Below, piece after piece: positions 1 to 11,050 of a stretch of 64,000 nucleotides of DNA (position 1 is its first letter; each line of letters starts with the position of its first letter). The translations under genes and the position numbers were made by a program. Below the pieces are notes generated by a model. That model was not told where the DNA came from, made no database searches, and worked only from the letters and a program-made list of their open reading frames with translations. The DNA is taken from positions 13,740,059 through 13,804,058 of the forward strand of contig CM055092.1 in NCBI GenBank assembly GCA_029204225.1, written 5' to 3'. This DNA comes from Diphasiastrum complanatum (taxonomy: Eukaryota; Streptophyta; Lycopodiopsida; Lycopodiales; Lycopodiaceae).

Positions 1-240
1 GCATTCTATTGGTGAGCGCATACGTGATGTGGAGCCAGTGCACAATGCATTGTGCGACATTGCAGAACCCTATCAGATGTTTGTGAGTGGAATAGCATCA
101 AGAGAAAGATTACCAACCTTTGATGAGCTCATAGAAATCTTTATGCAAGAAGAGCAACGGCGAGAAATGGTGATCGTGTGAAGGGCTATAGATGTTTTGA
201 TCCAGTCGAAAACAAAATCCATATATTTTGGTTGGCCTTT
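1..240 (+). pseudogene. copia gag remnant fused to an integrase-tail remnant
   Basis: The first 180 bases read as the C-terminal half of a Ty1/copia gag (UBN2-type) domain, with residues resembling FVSGIASRE followed by an EEQRRE stretch. The same signature occurs in the minus-strand copia gag near 13.4 kb, so the two belong to related families. The gag frame ends in a stop around 179-181. The following bases read as [14 protein letters not shown], the hallmark just after the integrase core in copia elements, and then jump directly into reverse transcriptase. The zinc knuckle, protease, integrase core and RT N-terminus are therefore missing. This is a dead, internally deleted element whose 5' part lies outside the window. 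Confidence 0.75.
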
Positions 241-1366
241 GCATCAGATGGATGTGAAATCTGCTTTTCTAAATGGTGAGTTAGAAGAAGAAGTACCTGA
301 AGGCTTTGTAGCGAAGGGACAGGAAAATAAAGTATGTCGCTTGAATAAAGCGCTTTATGGTCTTAAACAAGCACCACGTGCGTGGTATAGCAGGATTGAT
401 GCCTACTTTCGTTCAAAGGGGATGGTGAGAACACATTCTGATCCAAATCTATATGTCTTATGCTTTGATGGTATGGTTGCTTTGATTGCTCTTTATGTTG
501 ATGACTTGATTATTACGGGAAATAATCAAGAGATGATAGACATGATCAAGAAAGACCTCATGGAACAATTCGAGATGACAGATCTCATCCTGATGCATTA
601 CTGCCTTGGAGTAGAAGTGTGGCAAAAAGGACATGAAGTGGGTTTAACACAGGTGAAGTATGTCAAAGAGTTGCTGCACAGGTTTAGGTTTGCATGATTG
701 GGTTTACAGTTAGTAGGGAGCTTGATCTACCTTACCACAACTAGACCAGATATATGCTATGTTGTTGGCATTGTAAGTCAGTTTATGGCAGCACCTACAG
801 AGATGCATTGGAAGGCAGCTAAACGCATTTTGTATTATGTGAAAGGCACTTCAGAATATGGCTTGATTTACAAGAAGCATGATGGTTTACCTGAGTTGTG
901 TGGCTATGTGGATGCGGATTGGGGAGGTGACTATGATGATCGTAGATCCACCACAGGGTATGTATTCTAGTTTTGTGGTAGTTGTTTTTCCTGGTCTAGT
1001 AAGAAGCAAAGTACAATTGCTCTTTCCACCACAGAAGTAGAGTATAAGGCAATGTGTAGTGCAACACAGTAAGCTATATGGTTGAGACAAATCTTGGAAG
1101 AAATTGGCATGAAGCAGAAAAATCCCATGACTTTACATAGTGACAGTCAGAGTGGCATTCAGCTAGCAAAGAATCCAGTGTTCCATGCGAGAACTAAACA
1201 CATTGAAATTCAGTATCACTTTATGCATGAGAGGCTACTGAGTCGTGAAATTCATGTTGTTCATTTTAGCACAGAAGAACAACTAGCTGATATTTTCACT
1301 AAGCCACTTACTGGAGAAAAGTTTGATAAGTTTAGATCAAAGCTTTCTATACTTAAAGTTTGTTGA
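231..1366 (+). pseudogene. Ty1/copia reverse transcriptase and RNase H remnant (element 1)
   Basis: The RT begins at the [11 protein letters not shown] motif and continues through [17 protein letters not shown] and the catalytic box [12 protein letters not shown] stop at about 695-697 breaks the frame before the connection to RNase H. RNase H resumes with GSLIYLTTTRPDICY and VDADWGGDYDDRRSTTGYVF, carries stops near 968 and 1069, and continues through the HSDSQSGIQLAKNP and ADIFTKPL motifs to the normal pol stop. Several stops make it non-functional. Domain order and motifs make the family assignment secure. The family copies its RNA into DNA inside virus-like particles. Confidence 0.9.
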
Positions 1367-1404
1367 CTTTAAAGCTATGTATATGACTGTATAAAAAGTA
1401 GACT

Positions 1405-1690
1405 CTACTTTAAGGGAGAGAGTTAGAATTAAAGTAGAATAATTGTGTTACTGTACTGTGGGCCCTATAAGTGGATAAGGATCAGTTGGCCTCACCACGA
1501 GGCAAGTCGATGGGACACGCGTCCCGCCAACGACAACCTGGGTCATGCATGGGTTGCCTGAGTGAACAACTATATGTACAATGTAATTTCATTTTGAGAA
1601 ATACAGTTGTTATGTGAGCTTGCTGTGGAGAGTGTTTTCTGTCTGTGTTACTGTGTAGCATGATCTGTGTTCCTGTGCAAAGCAAATTAT
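1405..1690 (+). mobile_element. polypurine tract and 3' LTR of copia element 1 (approximate)
   Basis: About 45 bases after the pol stop there is a purine run (taagggagagag, near 1411-1422), the plus-strand primer expected just before a 3' LTR. The following sequence shares the motif gggacacgcgtcc with the probable LTR at 15.2-15.45 kb. A clean TG...CA end was not found, so both limits are estimates. Confidence 0.5.
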
Positions 1691-1711
1691 AAGTGGTTGG
1701 TCATGAAGGCA

Positions 1712-2524
1712 TCATGATCCGGGTGACTGAATGTGTGTCGGAGACGTGTGGAGTGGATTAGTTCTTACGATGGTGGATGTGGTTTGTGTTAATAGTTTTA
1801 ATGTAAAATCTTCTACGTTGACTACAAAGTCAAGTAGGGTGAAAGAATGTACAAGTGAGGGCTTTCCTGGGATAGTGGAATCGAAGCCCGTGTTATGTGT
1901 GAATGAAGGAGTGGATGTGGCAGTAAATGGTGGGGATAGTGGTGGAAGGAGAGTTGTGCTAGTAGGTAATGATACTGAAACAGCTGAAGTTACCTGAGTA
2001 GGCAGGACCACACCTATTGAACCAAAACCGAAAGCATCGGCATCCAAAGAGCTAGTTGTTGTAGCTACCGCTTGTCTTCGTTGTTGGGCTTGTTGAAGTA
2101 GGGCCTCCTGTTGTGCCAAAACCTCCTTTGGGACTTGAGAGGATTTCAAGCTCCCTCCGGATTCAACATATTTTGTCCCTATATTGTTGGATAAGATATC
2201 AGGGGAGATGTCATTATCTTTGCTAATTGTCTTACCCTTATGCCTTTTTGTTGGTGGTGCAAGTGAAACAGATTCAGCGGACACTTGGGGGCTGGCAAGT
2301 GTTTTTGTGCTAGGATAGATATCTTCAAGCTCCTTGAGGACCTCAATTGTTTGTTGTCCCAAGTGTTGTGTGACCAATAGGTATCCACATTTGGCGGTGG
2401 ATTTGCAAGCTTTGAGGGCCACACATAGCTTGTTAGACACCTTCTTGGCCCACTTGTAATTTTGGGTGGGATCGTTCATGGTGAGGGTTAAAAAAAATAG
2501 ACCGCTCGGTGGAATACGATCCAT
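1712..2524 (-). CDS. hypothetical 270-residue ORF, unrecognised
   Basis: An uninterrupted 270-residue frame begins with MDRIPPSGLFF. It has a central basic patch (PTKRHKGKTISK), a glutamine-rich coiled-coil-like stretch (VLAQQEALLQQAQQRRQ, about residues 130-160) and a Ser/Thr/Pro-rich C-terminal third. I do not recognise the family. Low complexity in the second half weakens it as a genuine gene, but the long open frame stands out among broken elements. It abuts the truncated end of the gypsy pol at about 2,530, so it could be a captured segment or the edge of another element. No promoter or introns could be assigned. Confidence 0.3.
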   Translation of the reverse strand: MDRIPPSGLFFLTLTMNDPTQNYKWAKKVSNKLCVALKACKSTAKCGYLLVTQHLGQQTIEVLKELEDIYPSTKTLASPQVSAESVSLAPPTKRHKGKTISKDNDISPDILSNNIGTKYVESGGSLKSSQVPKEVLAQQEALLQQAQQRRQAVATTTSSLDADAFGFGSIGVVLPTQVTSAVSVSLPTSTTLLPPLSPPFTATSTPSFTHNTGFDSTIPGKPSLVHSFTLLDFVVNVEDFTLKLLTQTTSTIVRTNPLHTSPTHIQSPGS

Positions 2525-2589
2525 TTAGGCAAAGTGTACCTCGACCATGGCGATAAGTATCTCTGCGGCTGCCCGGAGCTTAGGATCTT

Positions 2590-4190
2590 TAATCATCTTA
2601 ATGGAAAATTGGATAATCCTTTTTGAATTCTCTAGGTTGGGTGAGCATTGCTCCAATGGCATACTTGGATACATCGGTATGCACATGAAATTCTTTGGAG
2701 TAATCAGGAGCCCAATGGATAGGTGCATTGGTGAGGGCTTCTTTCAACTGAATGAACACAACTCATTGTTCATCAATCCATTTGGGAACAACAACCACTT
2801 TATAGAATAATCATGTCTTATTAGTGAAATCGAGAATAAAGTAGGGATAGTAGTTGGCGTGGCCTAGGAAAGAATAGACTTCACGGATAGTGCATGGCTC
2901 AGGCAAATCTTGAATGATTAAGACCTTTTCAAGGTCCATTGTGATGCCATTTTTGAAATGATATGTCCTAAGACAATACCATGTGTTATCCAGATCTGAC
3001 ATTTTTCAGGGTTCAAGGAGATTCCAAAGCATTGACATTGGATAAAAAAAATTTCCAAGACAGACAAATGACGCATTTATTCTAAATGTGTGCCTAAATC
3101 ATGCAAGTAAACTTCTAGGGTATCTCCCATCTACTGAGAAAAAGCAGCTTGCATAACACGCTGGAAAGTGCTAGGAGCATTACAAAGACCAAACGACATG
3201 ACTTTCCAACAAAAGATTTTCCATTCTGTGGCAAAAGTGGTTTTATGCTGATCTTCTTCAGCAATTTGAATCATATTGTGTCCGCTAAAGCCATCTAAGA
3301 ATGAGTAGGCCTCCTCTCCTGCTAGATTTTCTAAGATGATTCTCCGAAAGGTAATGAAAAATGATCATGTTCTGTGACGGCATTAAGTTTCTTAAAGTCG
3401 ACACAGATGTGGGGTTTTCCATTTTTCTTAGGAACGATTTCAATTGGGGAGACCCACTCAGTATGTTCTATTTCATAGATGAATCTTGCATCTAACAAGC
3501 ATTGTAATTCTTCTTTTATTTTGGCCTTGTAGATGGGATTACATCGGTAGGGACAGGGCTAGCAGTTGGCCTTGCTCCCGGTTTAAGGGGAATTTGATGC
3601 ATAGTTACTTGGGGTGAGACTCCTTTCATGTCTTTATAGGACCAAGTAAAGACATGTCGATATGTGCGCAGAAGCTTCTCAAGCCTTCTACATTGTTCCC
3701 GATTGAGGTGAGCCCCGATGTGAACAAGGCACTCGTTATTCTCATTGGGCTCACTCAAGGAGAGAGTGATGGTTCGTGTAGGGCCTTCGTAAGGTGAATC
3801 ACCATTCGACTCGCGTTGAGCTTGTGGTAATTGGATAGTCACATCCTCGATCGTATAATCCTTAAAATATGTCGACACATCATATGCAGGTGATTAGAGG
3901 GGTGCCTTTGTCTTTTGGATGGTGATTGGGAGGTTCGAGAATTGGCATATGAGCTAAGGCTATTTATGAAATTCTCAAACAGTGGTGAGATCTCCAGGAA
4001 GTTGAATGAGAAGCAGTTTCTTCATCTTTTCCTTCATGGTATTGCCACGAGGTGGTGGATTTGGAGGATGTGAGGTGTGCGGATGAGGAATTGATGACAC
4101 ATCATGGAGGGTTTCATCGTCGATTTGCAAAATGGTTTCTTCCTCACATAGGTCCCATAGATAATTTGGTCTTTTAACACGGTAGAGAGA
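2590..4190 (-). pseudogene. Ty3/gypsy pol remnant (element 1)
   Basis: Read from 4,190 leftwards: a pre-RT region (YLWDLCEEETILQIDDETLHD), then YFKDYTIEDVTIQLPQAQRE, then the segment RHVFTWSYKDMKGVSP just before RT. After 3,500 the frame is broken but RT pieces remain, including the NAPSTFQRVMQ-like and SFLGHANYY motifs at 2,830-3,200, then the RT-RNase H connection (FHVHTDVSKYAIGAMLTQP) at 2,590-2,800. Multiple stops and frameshifts are present. It is cut off inside RNase H at about 2,530-2,590. It resembles the larger gypsy copy at 6.3-9.1 kb in domain content and orientation. Confidence 0.85.
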
Positions 4191-4199
4191 TCAACACAT

Positions 4200-4839
4200 T
4201 TTCCAATTCCACACTCTCACAACAAATCTTATCACGGAGAGGGATGACGCTTTGGCAGCCACATCAGCAGCACATTTTGCCTTGAAGGAACAACTGGTGC
4301 AGGTCAACTTCATAGACTTTGCAGCACTAGCTATTTTTGAGGGAACTCAGATTTCGGTGATGACGTATCAACAGTTGGCACAAAAGTTAAAAGCCATGAT
4401 GGAGCAACATTTCAAAATGTAGCAATTATATGCTGCCTTCATCGAAACCCTAAACCAACATATTGCCACCTTGGAAGAAAAGCTAAAGGCGGCCACACAA
4501 TTGGCACCCTCCGTCCATGTAGAACACGCCCAGTTTCATGATTATGGGCATCATTACGATGAATCTGATGGCATAGATGGGGCAGATTTCCAAGAGGGTT
4601 CATCAATAAATCAGGATTCGGCATTCCAAGGACCACAACAAGTCTCAGGAGCTCCTCCACCAACTAAATCACAGGGCATTGGTGGTACTTCCTCCCAACA
4701 CCATCTCTTCCACTCTTTCGCTTCTAACCCCATCGACACCACTAACTTTCCCTTCATCCAATGCCAATTTTCTCCAAAATCTCAATGCATTGCTGCTTCT
4801 AATCCTTCACCACCTCTCTCCCCTCAACCTGATCCATAA
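4200..4839 (+). pseudogene. gag-like coiled-coil reading frame with one stop
   Basis: A continuous frame from about 4,243 to 4,839 is broken by a single TAG near 4,420. It reads DDALAATSAAHFALKEQLVQ, then MTYQQLAQKLKAMMEQHFKM, and after the stop an alpha-helical stretch with MEEKLKAATQLAPS, then a Pro/Ser/His-rich tail. The helical start followed by a low-complexity region resembles the leader of some plant gypsy gag proteins, but no zinc knuckle is visible and the assignment is an inference. It lies between a minus-strand gypsy remnant and a plus-strand copia remnant. Confidence 0.35.
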
Positions 4840-5014
4840 GTAGAATATGTCTTGGCAGCTGAAGCACCCACAATAAGGCACATGATCATGCCTACTACAC
4901 TAAGAAGTATCAAACTACTAAGGAGCGAGGCGACTATACCCTTCCGAATCTAGATCATTGCAAATCTCATAAGGAAGTGGTCAAGCTCCTAGATCCACAA
5001 CCGGCCTAGCGCCA

Positions 5015-6310
5015 TCAACTATTTTTACAGAGCAAATTCTGTCCTCTTAAAGCTTAAGCCAGATGGATCAATATCCAAGTGGAAAGCTCGATTGGTGGTT
5101 AAAGGATTTGAGCAAGTTTATGGAATAGATTACACTGAAACCTTCAGTCCAGTGGTAAAGCATCAATATATTCGCACCTTGTTGGTTATAGCTGCTGTAG
5201 AGGATCTGGACATTCACCAAATGGACATCTAGATAACATTCCTTCACGGATACATACAAGAAAAAATATTCATTTATCAACCATAAGGCTACGTCCTTCA
5301 AGGCCAAGAGCATTTGGAATCTAAAGTGCATAAGGCACTATATGGCCTCAAGCAAGCTCCTAGGGCCTGGTATGAAAGAATAAGTCACTTCTCGTTGCAG
5401 CATAATTTTACTTCTTGCTCTGTAGACTCAAATGTATATCTCAAATGTAAAGGGTCAAGCTATGTCATAATAGCTCTATATGTTGATGATTCTTTGATCA
5501 TCAACAATTCAAATCAATTACTGCATGAATCAAAATCTTTGCTTTCATTAGAATTTGAGATGACTGATTTAGGCCCAGTCCATTACCTACTTGGTATGGA
5601 GATTACCAGAGATCGCGCAAGCAAAAGGACCACTATAAGTCATGAGTCATATCTAATCAGTGTACTTCGCAGATATGGCATGGAGGATTGTAAACCGATA
5701 GACACACCTATGGATCCAAGATCCAAGCTGTCTAAAGACATGTGTCCTAGAACTCATGCAGAACAACAAGAAATTTGTAGATATCCTTATCAGTCTGTCA
5801 TAGGATCTATAATTTATTCTATGATCTGCTCACGACTTGATCTAGCATATGCGGTACATGTCTCAATACATGTCCAATCCAGGCTTACAACATTGTAAGG
5901 CTCTACAAAGAGTACTGAAGTACATGAAAGCTATGAAGCACTATGCTCTGTGCTATAATGGTAATACAGAAGCTACACTTTCGCTATTTTGCTAGTCACC
6001 TATTCAGGTTCAGATTGGGTAGGAGACGTGGATACCAAGAAACTCACATCAGACTATATTTGTTTCCTTGCAAGAGGACCCATTTCATGGAACAATAGAA
6101 AGCCAAAATGCATTTCGTTGTCCTCCATAGAATCCAAATATGTTGCAGTCACATCAATAGTGAAGGAGATAATTTGGCTCAGAAGGTTACTACAAGATCT
6201 GCAATTTTCATAAATCGGTCCAACAATACTCCAGTGTGACAATCAGAGCTGCATAGCTCTATCTTTGTGCTCATTGACATACATCACATGACTGAATATA
6301 GTTTTCGATA
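5015..6310 (+). pseudogene. Ty1/copia reverse transcriptase and RNase H remnant (element 2)
   Basis: Starts in the RT N-terminus ([29 protein letters not shown]), passes through QMDI and [16 protein letters not shown], and has the catalytic box ALYVDDSLIINNS near 5,480. Stops interrupt at about 5,231 and 5,285. The second half gives YLLGMEITRD, SVIGSIIYSMICSRLDLAYA and an RNase H with YSGSDWVGD and SLSSIESKY. The frame is broken at about 5,897 and again after 6,212. It has no recognisable 3' LTR and ends tail-to-tail against a minus-strand gypsy fragment at about 6,312. Confidence 0.88.
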
Positions 6311-6313
6311 TCC

Positions 6314-7145
6314 TTATGAAGTGTCGGTCACCAACACCTTGATATCTGTTGAAAAATGTCCACCTCCCATCCCGTCATGTGAAAACATGATTAGTTCAGG
6401 CACTTCATGAGGCAACACACATCTTCTCAAAATATCATCCATTCCTTGTCGATAGAATTGGCTTGCAATCAATTGATAAGGTTGTGCTTGAAGAATCAAA
6501 TGTTTCTTTTGTACTTTCATCAGAGAGTCGTTAGGTTGGCCTAACATCAGAAATTCAACAATATCTGCTCCCCACTCAGGTACTGCCTCAACACAAAACA
6601 ACGCAACATCTAGTAGTCCATCATCCACTTCACTATTAACTGGTGCTGATTCAATTCTTGAAACATGGTCAGCAAGATAATGTTGTTTACCTTTTCGAAC
6701 CACAACTCGAAAATCAAATTCAGTCGATAGAAGTAGCCATCTTGCAATATGTCCCGTGTTGCATGTCTTGTACACCAAAAAAAGTAACGGTTGGTGATCA
6801 ATATAAAATGCAAAATGCATTGTCATTAGATAATGTCAAAATTTCTTAACTAGAAAAAACCATGGCCAACGCTTCTCGTTCTGTTTTCGAATAATTCTTC
6901 TCCGGATCTATAAGCTTTGGGCTTGCAAATCTGATGGGATAGTCTTTCTTGTATTCACCTGACTGCGTCAAAACTAATCCAATAACATATTTTGATGCAT
7001 AAGTATGAACATGAAACTCGATTGTCCATTTTGGAGCTCATAAAATTGGTGCAAAAGTTAAATCTTTTTTCAATTTTTCAAATGCTTCCAATGCCTCAGT
7101 CGTCCAAATAGGTACAATGGTCAACTTGTTTATAGGTCTTGCTTA
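6314..7145 (-). pseudogene. Ty3/gypsy RNase H and start of integrase (element 2)
   Basis: The long open stretch 6,314-6,826 reads FYIDHQPLLFLVYK, TGHIARWLLLSTEFDF and KGKQHYLADHVSRIES, the conserved C-terminal half of gypsy RNase H, followed by the linker toward the integrase zinc finger (CVLPHEVPELI, HDGMGGGHFS). The upstream part (6,830-7,145) is the N-terminal half of RNase H with frame breaks. It is truncated at 6,314, inside the integrase zinc-binding region, where it meets the tail of copia element 2. It belongs with the two following entries. Confidence 0.85.
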
Positions 7146-7149
7146 ATTT

Positions 7150-7785
7150 TCAAAGAATAAAATTAATATTCAATAATAATTTGCATGACGCATAAAAATG
7201 TAGACTTCTCGAATTGTTCTTGGTGGTGGTAGCTTCACAATGAGTTTGATTTTGGAGTAATCCGTAGCAATGCCATGTCTTGATATCACATGTCCCAGAA
7301 CAACTCCATGAGTTACCCAAATTTGACACTTTTCTGGATTTAAGGAGGTGGTATTTGCGACAACCTTCAAATACTTTTTCTAAACAATCCAGGTGGTCTG
7401 TATCGGCACTATGAACTCCGAGGTCATCCAAGTATATTTCAAGGAATCTTTGCAAGTAGTCTTTAAAGACAAACTGCATGACTATTTGAAATGAACTAGG
7501 TGCATTACAAAGTCCAAATGACATAACTTTATAAGCATAAGTTACTCATTCTGTTACAAAAGCTATTTTATGATGATCCGCACGTGCAATCTTGACTTGG
7601 TTGTAACCACTAAATCCATCCAAAAAACTGTAGGCTTTCGCTCCAACAAGGTGGTCCAATATGCTTTTAGGAACGGGTAAGGGTAACAGAAAGTGATCCT
7701 TTCTCATCACTTTGTTCAAAGCTTTGAGATTCACACAAATTCTCATCTTCTCACTCTTCTTAGGAACGACAACAATTGGCACAAC
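7150..7785 (-). pseudogene. Ty3/gypsy reverse transcriptase (element 2)
   Basis: The N-terminal half (7,546-7,782) reads MPIVVVPKKSEKMRICVNLKALNKV and SFLDGFSGYNQVKIA. After a stop it continues at 7,524 with MSFGLCNAPSSFQIVMQFVF and the catalytic box YLDDLGVHS. The thumb region (HVISRHGIATDYSKI, MRHANYY) lies in a shifted frame. The order matches a normal gypsy RT, but stops near 7,543 and a frameshift near 7,370 inactivate it. Confidence 0.9.
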
Positions 7786-7797
7786 CCATTCAGTATG

Positions 7798-9105
7798 CTA
7801 GATCTCGTAGATGAAATCGACTTCAAGTAATCTCTGTAGCTCTTTCTTAATAAGGTTAGTAACATTTGGATAGAATCTTGTGACTTTTGGAACTACATCA
7901 AGCATTAAGAAAATTGTATGCTCAATCACAAATGTTGGAATCCCTTTTAGATTCTTGTAAGTCCAAGCAAAACAATCTTGATACTTAACCAACAACTTCC
8001 TTAGCACTTGAAACTGCTCTGGGGTAAGTTGTGTTCCAACTTGCACAATCTTTTCTGGTTCTCCTAGTTCAGCAAGATTCATTGGCTGTGTCCTAGCTGG
8101 TCCATCGTAAACTTCTTTTGTTTCTGGTTCACGATGAGCTTTTGGTAGCATAATGACAACATCATCCAAAGTATAACGTTTGAAATGCTCTAGCATATTA
8201 TGTTGTACTTTCTCTGACTGTTCTTTCTCAAAATGATTGATCTTGGCTCTTCGTTTGGCTTTTTTGGCAGGAATTGATCGCAGAGGTGATGACTTTGTAG
8301 AAGATGTGGTCTTCTTCGAAGGTGACGACTTCCTTGATGGTGATGTCTTGCGAGAACTCTGACTTGAAGAATCATCCTTAATCTTTTCTTTACCTTTATC
8401 CAATAGAGGTAGTATAACTTTAGGGTCTGGTTCTCTCGATGATTTTTTTCATTTTAGGACCGTATTGTAATGTTGCTTCGCTTGCTTCTTCTTCATTGGT
8501 CCTGCAGCCTTTTCGTCCTTCAATTCAACTGCTTCAGACAGTTTTATTGTCAGTTCTTCAGGAATATCTTGGATTCGAAACCTCGTAGGATCCATATGAT
8601 TTAAGATCTTCTCATTTGTAAGTTCTGCATTTTCATTGTAAGACCATGAGTGAATGACATGGATGAGTTCATCTTCAATCGGATATGGTACTGGATCTAT
8701 TGATATCCGAGCTACGTTCATCATGTTCACTAGAAAAGTGATTGGCGTATCCAAAGTTCGATCTGGTAAAGGAATCTCGCTCAATTCAGATTGATTATCT
8801 CGTTGACACATATAGCCTGCTGTACAATCCACTATTGCAAGAGCTTGGTTCCAATTGATAGTATTAGTTTAAGAGTCATAATGAACTCCCAAATTCTTTA
8901 CATATCGATCACAGGTATGATCCGTTGTTGATGAATCATCATCCCCTTTTTGGACCACTGGCTTGATAGTCCAAGTGATTGGATCAACTTTGACTGCACA
9001 CTCACGATTCTCAAAAGTGATTTTTTCAATGCCCCAGTTATGAATTACTTGCGCAACTCGTAACCATGAGTGTCCCAATAAGACACGATAAACATTCAGT
9101 GCGTC
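7798..9105 (-). pseudogene. Ty3/gypsy protease-to-RT region (element 2)
   Basis: The stretch 8,869-9,105 contains YRVLLGHSWLRVAQVI, resembling the flap and C-terminal segment of gypsy aspartic protease. Next, 8,449-8,832 and 7,798-8,403 are open frames. The latter begins with a Lys/Ser-rich segment of repeated KSSPSKKT type and leads into YTLDDVVIMLPKAHRE and YQDCFAWTYKNLKGIP, the same pre-RT block found at about 3.6-3.9 kb in gypsy element 1. The region is cut at about 9,100, where a copia RT fragment on the opposite strand begins without any spacer. Confidence 0.8.
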
Positions 9106-9515
9106 AGAGTAAGGGCATTGACTACGAAGAGACCTTTGCTCTTGTGGCCAAGTGGAATACACTTTGCATGGTAATTGCTTTGGTGGCACTATTTGGATGG
9201 AATCTATACCAGATGGACGTAAAGTCCGCATTCCTGAATGATAAGCTTAAAGAAGTGTACATGGAGAAACCTAGTGGCTTTGTGGTACATGGCATGGAAA
9301 ACAAAGTATGCAAGCTGAAGAAAGCCTTATATGGATTGAAGAGCACCACGTGCTTGGTATAGCCACTTTGATGAGCATCTCCTATCTAGAGGTTTGACAC
9401 GCACTTCTTCAGATTTCAATCTTTAATACTTTGCTCATGATTCTAGTATCACACTGATTGTGCTGTACGTAGATGACCGCATAATCATAAAAATGATGAT
9501 GATTTGATTGGTGCA
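9105..9515 (+). pseudogene. Ty1/copia reverse transcriptase fragment (element 3)
   Basis: Reads [36 protein letters not shown] and KKALYGLKS. After a frameshift near 9,350 it resumes with the catalytic box LIVLYVDDRIIIKNDDD near 9,455-9,500. It is bounded on both sides by minus-strand elements: gypsy to the left at about 9,100 and copia integrase to the right at about 9,515. Only about 400 bases of pol survive, with no LTR of its own in sight. Confidence 0.85.
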
Positions 9516-9519
9516 ATCC

Positions 9520-10067
9520 TGTCAGGTTCTTTTCTCTCTCTTTTGGAATGTCGCAACTCTCCCTCCTTACTAGACTCGTCAATTTTCCCTTGTCACTCAT
9601 GAGTTCAGTATACCATTTAGATAACTTACGTTGAGGTGAACCGCTACGAGGTGAATAGGAATCCCATGGTGCATCTTGCTCCTTCCTTTTGTCACCTGCT
9701 ACCTCAGTCTTTTCTGATCCAATAGATTTGTTTCTCACTCTCCATCTCGTCTCTATGGTGGGAGGAGTACCACGTCCCTCATCGTCATCATGATGATCTT
9801 TCTGTGGTGGTAGAACTACTTCATCATGTTTAAGAAGTTTACATAGCTCATCATTATCCTTTTCTTCATCCCAAAATCTATGGATTTCATCAAATAAGAC
9901 ATCACAGCTTATGTGCACACGTAGCCCATCTGGATCATAACATCTATATCCTTTGGTTTGTTCATCATAACCTGTAAAAATGCACTTCAAAGCCTTAACC
10001 TGCATTTTTGCTCTCTCTTTCTTAGGTATGTGAACATACACTTGGCATCCAGATACTCGCAACCCAT
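9520..10067 (-). pseudogene. copia integrase C-terminal region (element 4, minus strand)
   Basis: Reads GLRVSGCQVYVHIPKKERAK, CIFTGYDEQTKGYRCYDPDG and HISCDVLFDE, the region after the integrase core in copia elements, followed by the acidic and basic linker before RT. RT itself is missing: the sequence stops where the opposite-strand copia RT fragment begins. It is the downstream continuation of the element at 11.05-15.45 kb, split by the LTR insertion at 10,073-11,050. Confidence 0.85.
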
Positions 10068-10072
10068 CCATC

Positions 10073-11050
10073 TGAAGAAACAAAATGTTTCTATTATCAA
10101 AGCTTTGCTAGCTTTTAGCTCTCAATTTGACAAAAAGACACGAAGCAAAAATGTTCGCGAACATCCTGACAAAAAGACACGAATGCGGAATATTCACAAA
10201 AGAAAAATGTTTGTGATACAATAGGAGAAAGTCAGATGACGCAAAAGTCAAACGACTCAAAGCGACACGAAAATCTTCGCGGCACTTTTCAACCTTCACG
10301 CTCCAAAGAATCAGGAAGATCATACAAGTACCATGAAGTACAAAAACCCTGATCTGATAAGATGACATCAGCGGAAGAGTGTCCTAACCCACCACTCTTG
10401 TAATCCATGATTAGTTATAGATTGTTTAGTCTATCTGATCAGATATGCTACTCTGAATGTATGCAATTACTAGATGTATAAAATACATACAATAGTAGAT
10501 AGAAAACATGCATGAAATAGAAGTCCGCCTGTGAGCGAGACAATTTTGTAAGCAGGATCTACAGAGATCCAAGAAGTCTACTAGTAAGCGAGATGCTGCT
10601 CGTGAGAGAGCACTATTTTTTCTCACACCAATGCGCTGTGTGGGTTTGTCATACAGCGCTCAAAATCAAGAGGATCAGTAGATGATACTGTAGTTATTAC
10701 GCACATATCACTCTCAATTTTTTTTTGATCTTGAATGAATTATTGTTTGCTATTGCTTGTGTATTTCATTCACTTGTTTTATCATTTTCGCACATTGGTT
10801 CAGTTTTGTTGAATGTTGTATTAATCTACAACGTAGATCAACAGTGTCTGTCTACTTTCTGGAGGATTGTTGGAATGATATAGCAAGCAATGACCATCAA
10901 TCATATCTGAAATCCATCCGAATTTATTCTGTTTGCAATTAATTTGTTTTTCACTTCAGTGGTACCAGAGTGTTCTTGACGTTTTTGAATTTCCATTCTT
11001 TCCTTCAGTGGTATTAGAGCGTTCTTGACGTTTTTGAATTTCCACACTTT
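10073..11050 (+). mobile_element. LTR with duplicated PBS inserted in copia element 4
   Basis: A stretch starting TGAAGAAACAA and ending its first part ...CACTTCA (10,073-10,958) has the TG...CA inverted ends of an LTR. It is followed by a tRNA-Met-type primer-binding site. The whole 978-bp insertion is flanked by CCATC (10,068-10,072 and 11,051-11,055), consistent with a 5-bp target-site duplication. The host integrase frame is compatible on the two sides if the insertion and one CCATC are ignored. The right end is not an LTR end, so the insertion may be a truncated or recombined product. No coding sequence was found in it. Confidence 0.6.
10955..11050 (+). repeat. tandem duplication of LTR end plus primer-binding site
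   Basis: Two copies of about 47 bases follow each other. Each starts CTTCAGTGGTA and carries a primer-binding-site-like core (TGGTACCAGAG at 10,960-10,970 and TGGTATTAGAGC in the second copy), then GTTCTTGACGTTTTTGAATT. The cores resemble TGGTATCAGAGC, complementary to the 3' end of plant initiator tRNA-Met. Confidence 0.7.

Noticed and set aside
1731-1997. 88-codon plus-strand ORF
   Set aside because: It overlaps the longer minus-strand frame, matches nothing, and is compatible with low-complexity sequence on the opposite strand.
9409-9515. Extension of the minus-strand copia integrase frame into 9,409-9,515
   Set aside because: That stretch is antisense of a plus-strand RT containing the YVDD box; the open minus frame is accidental.
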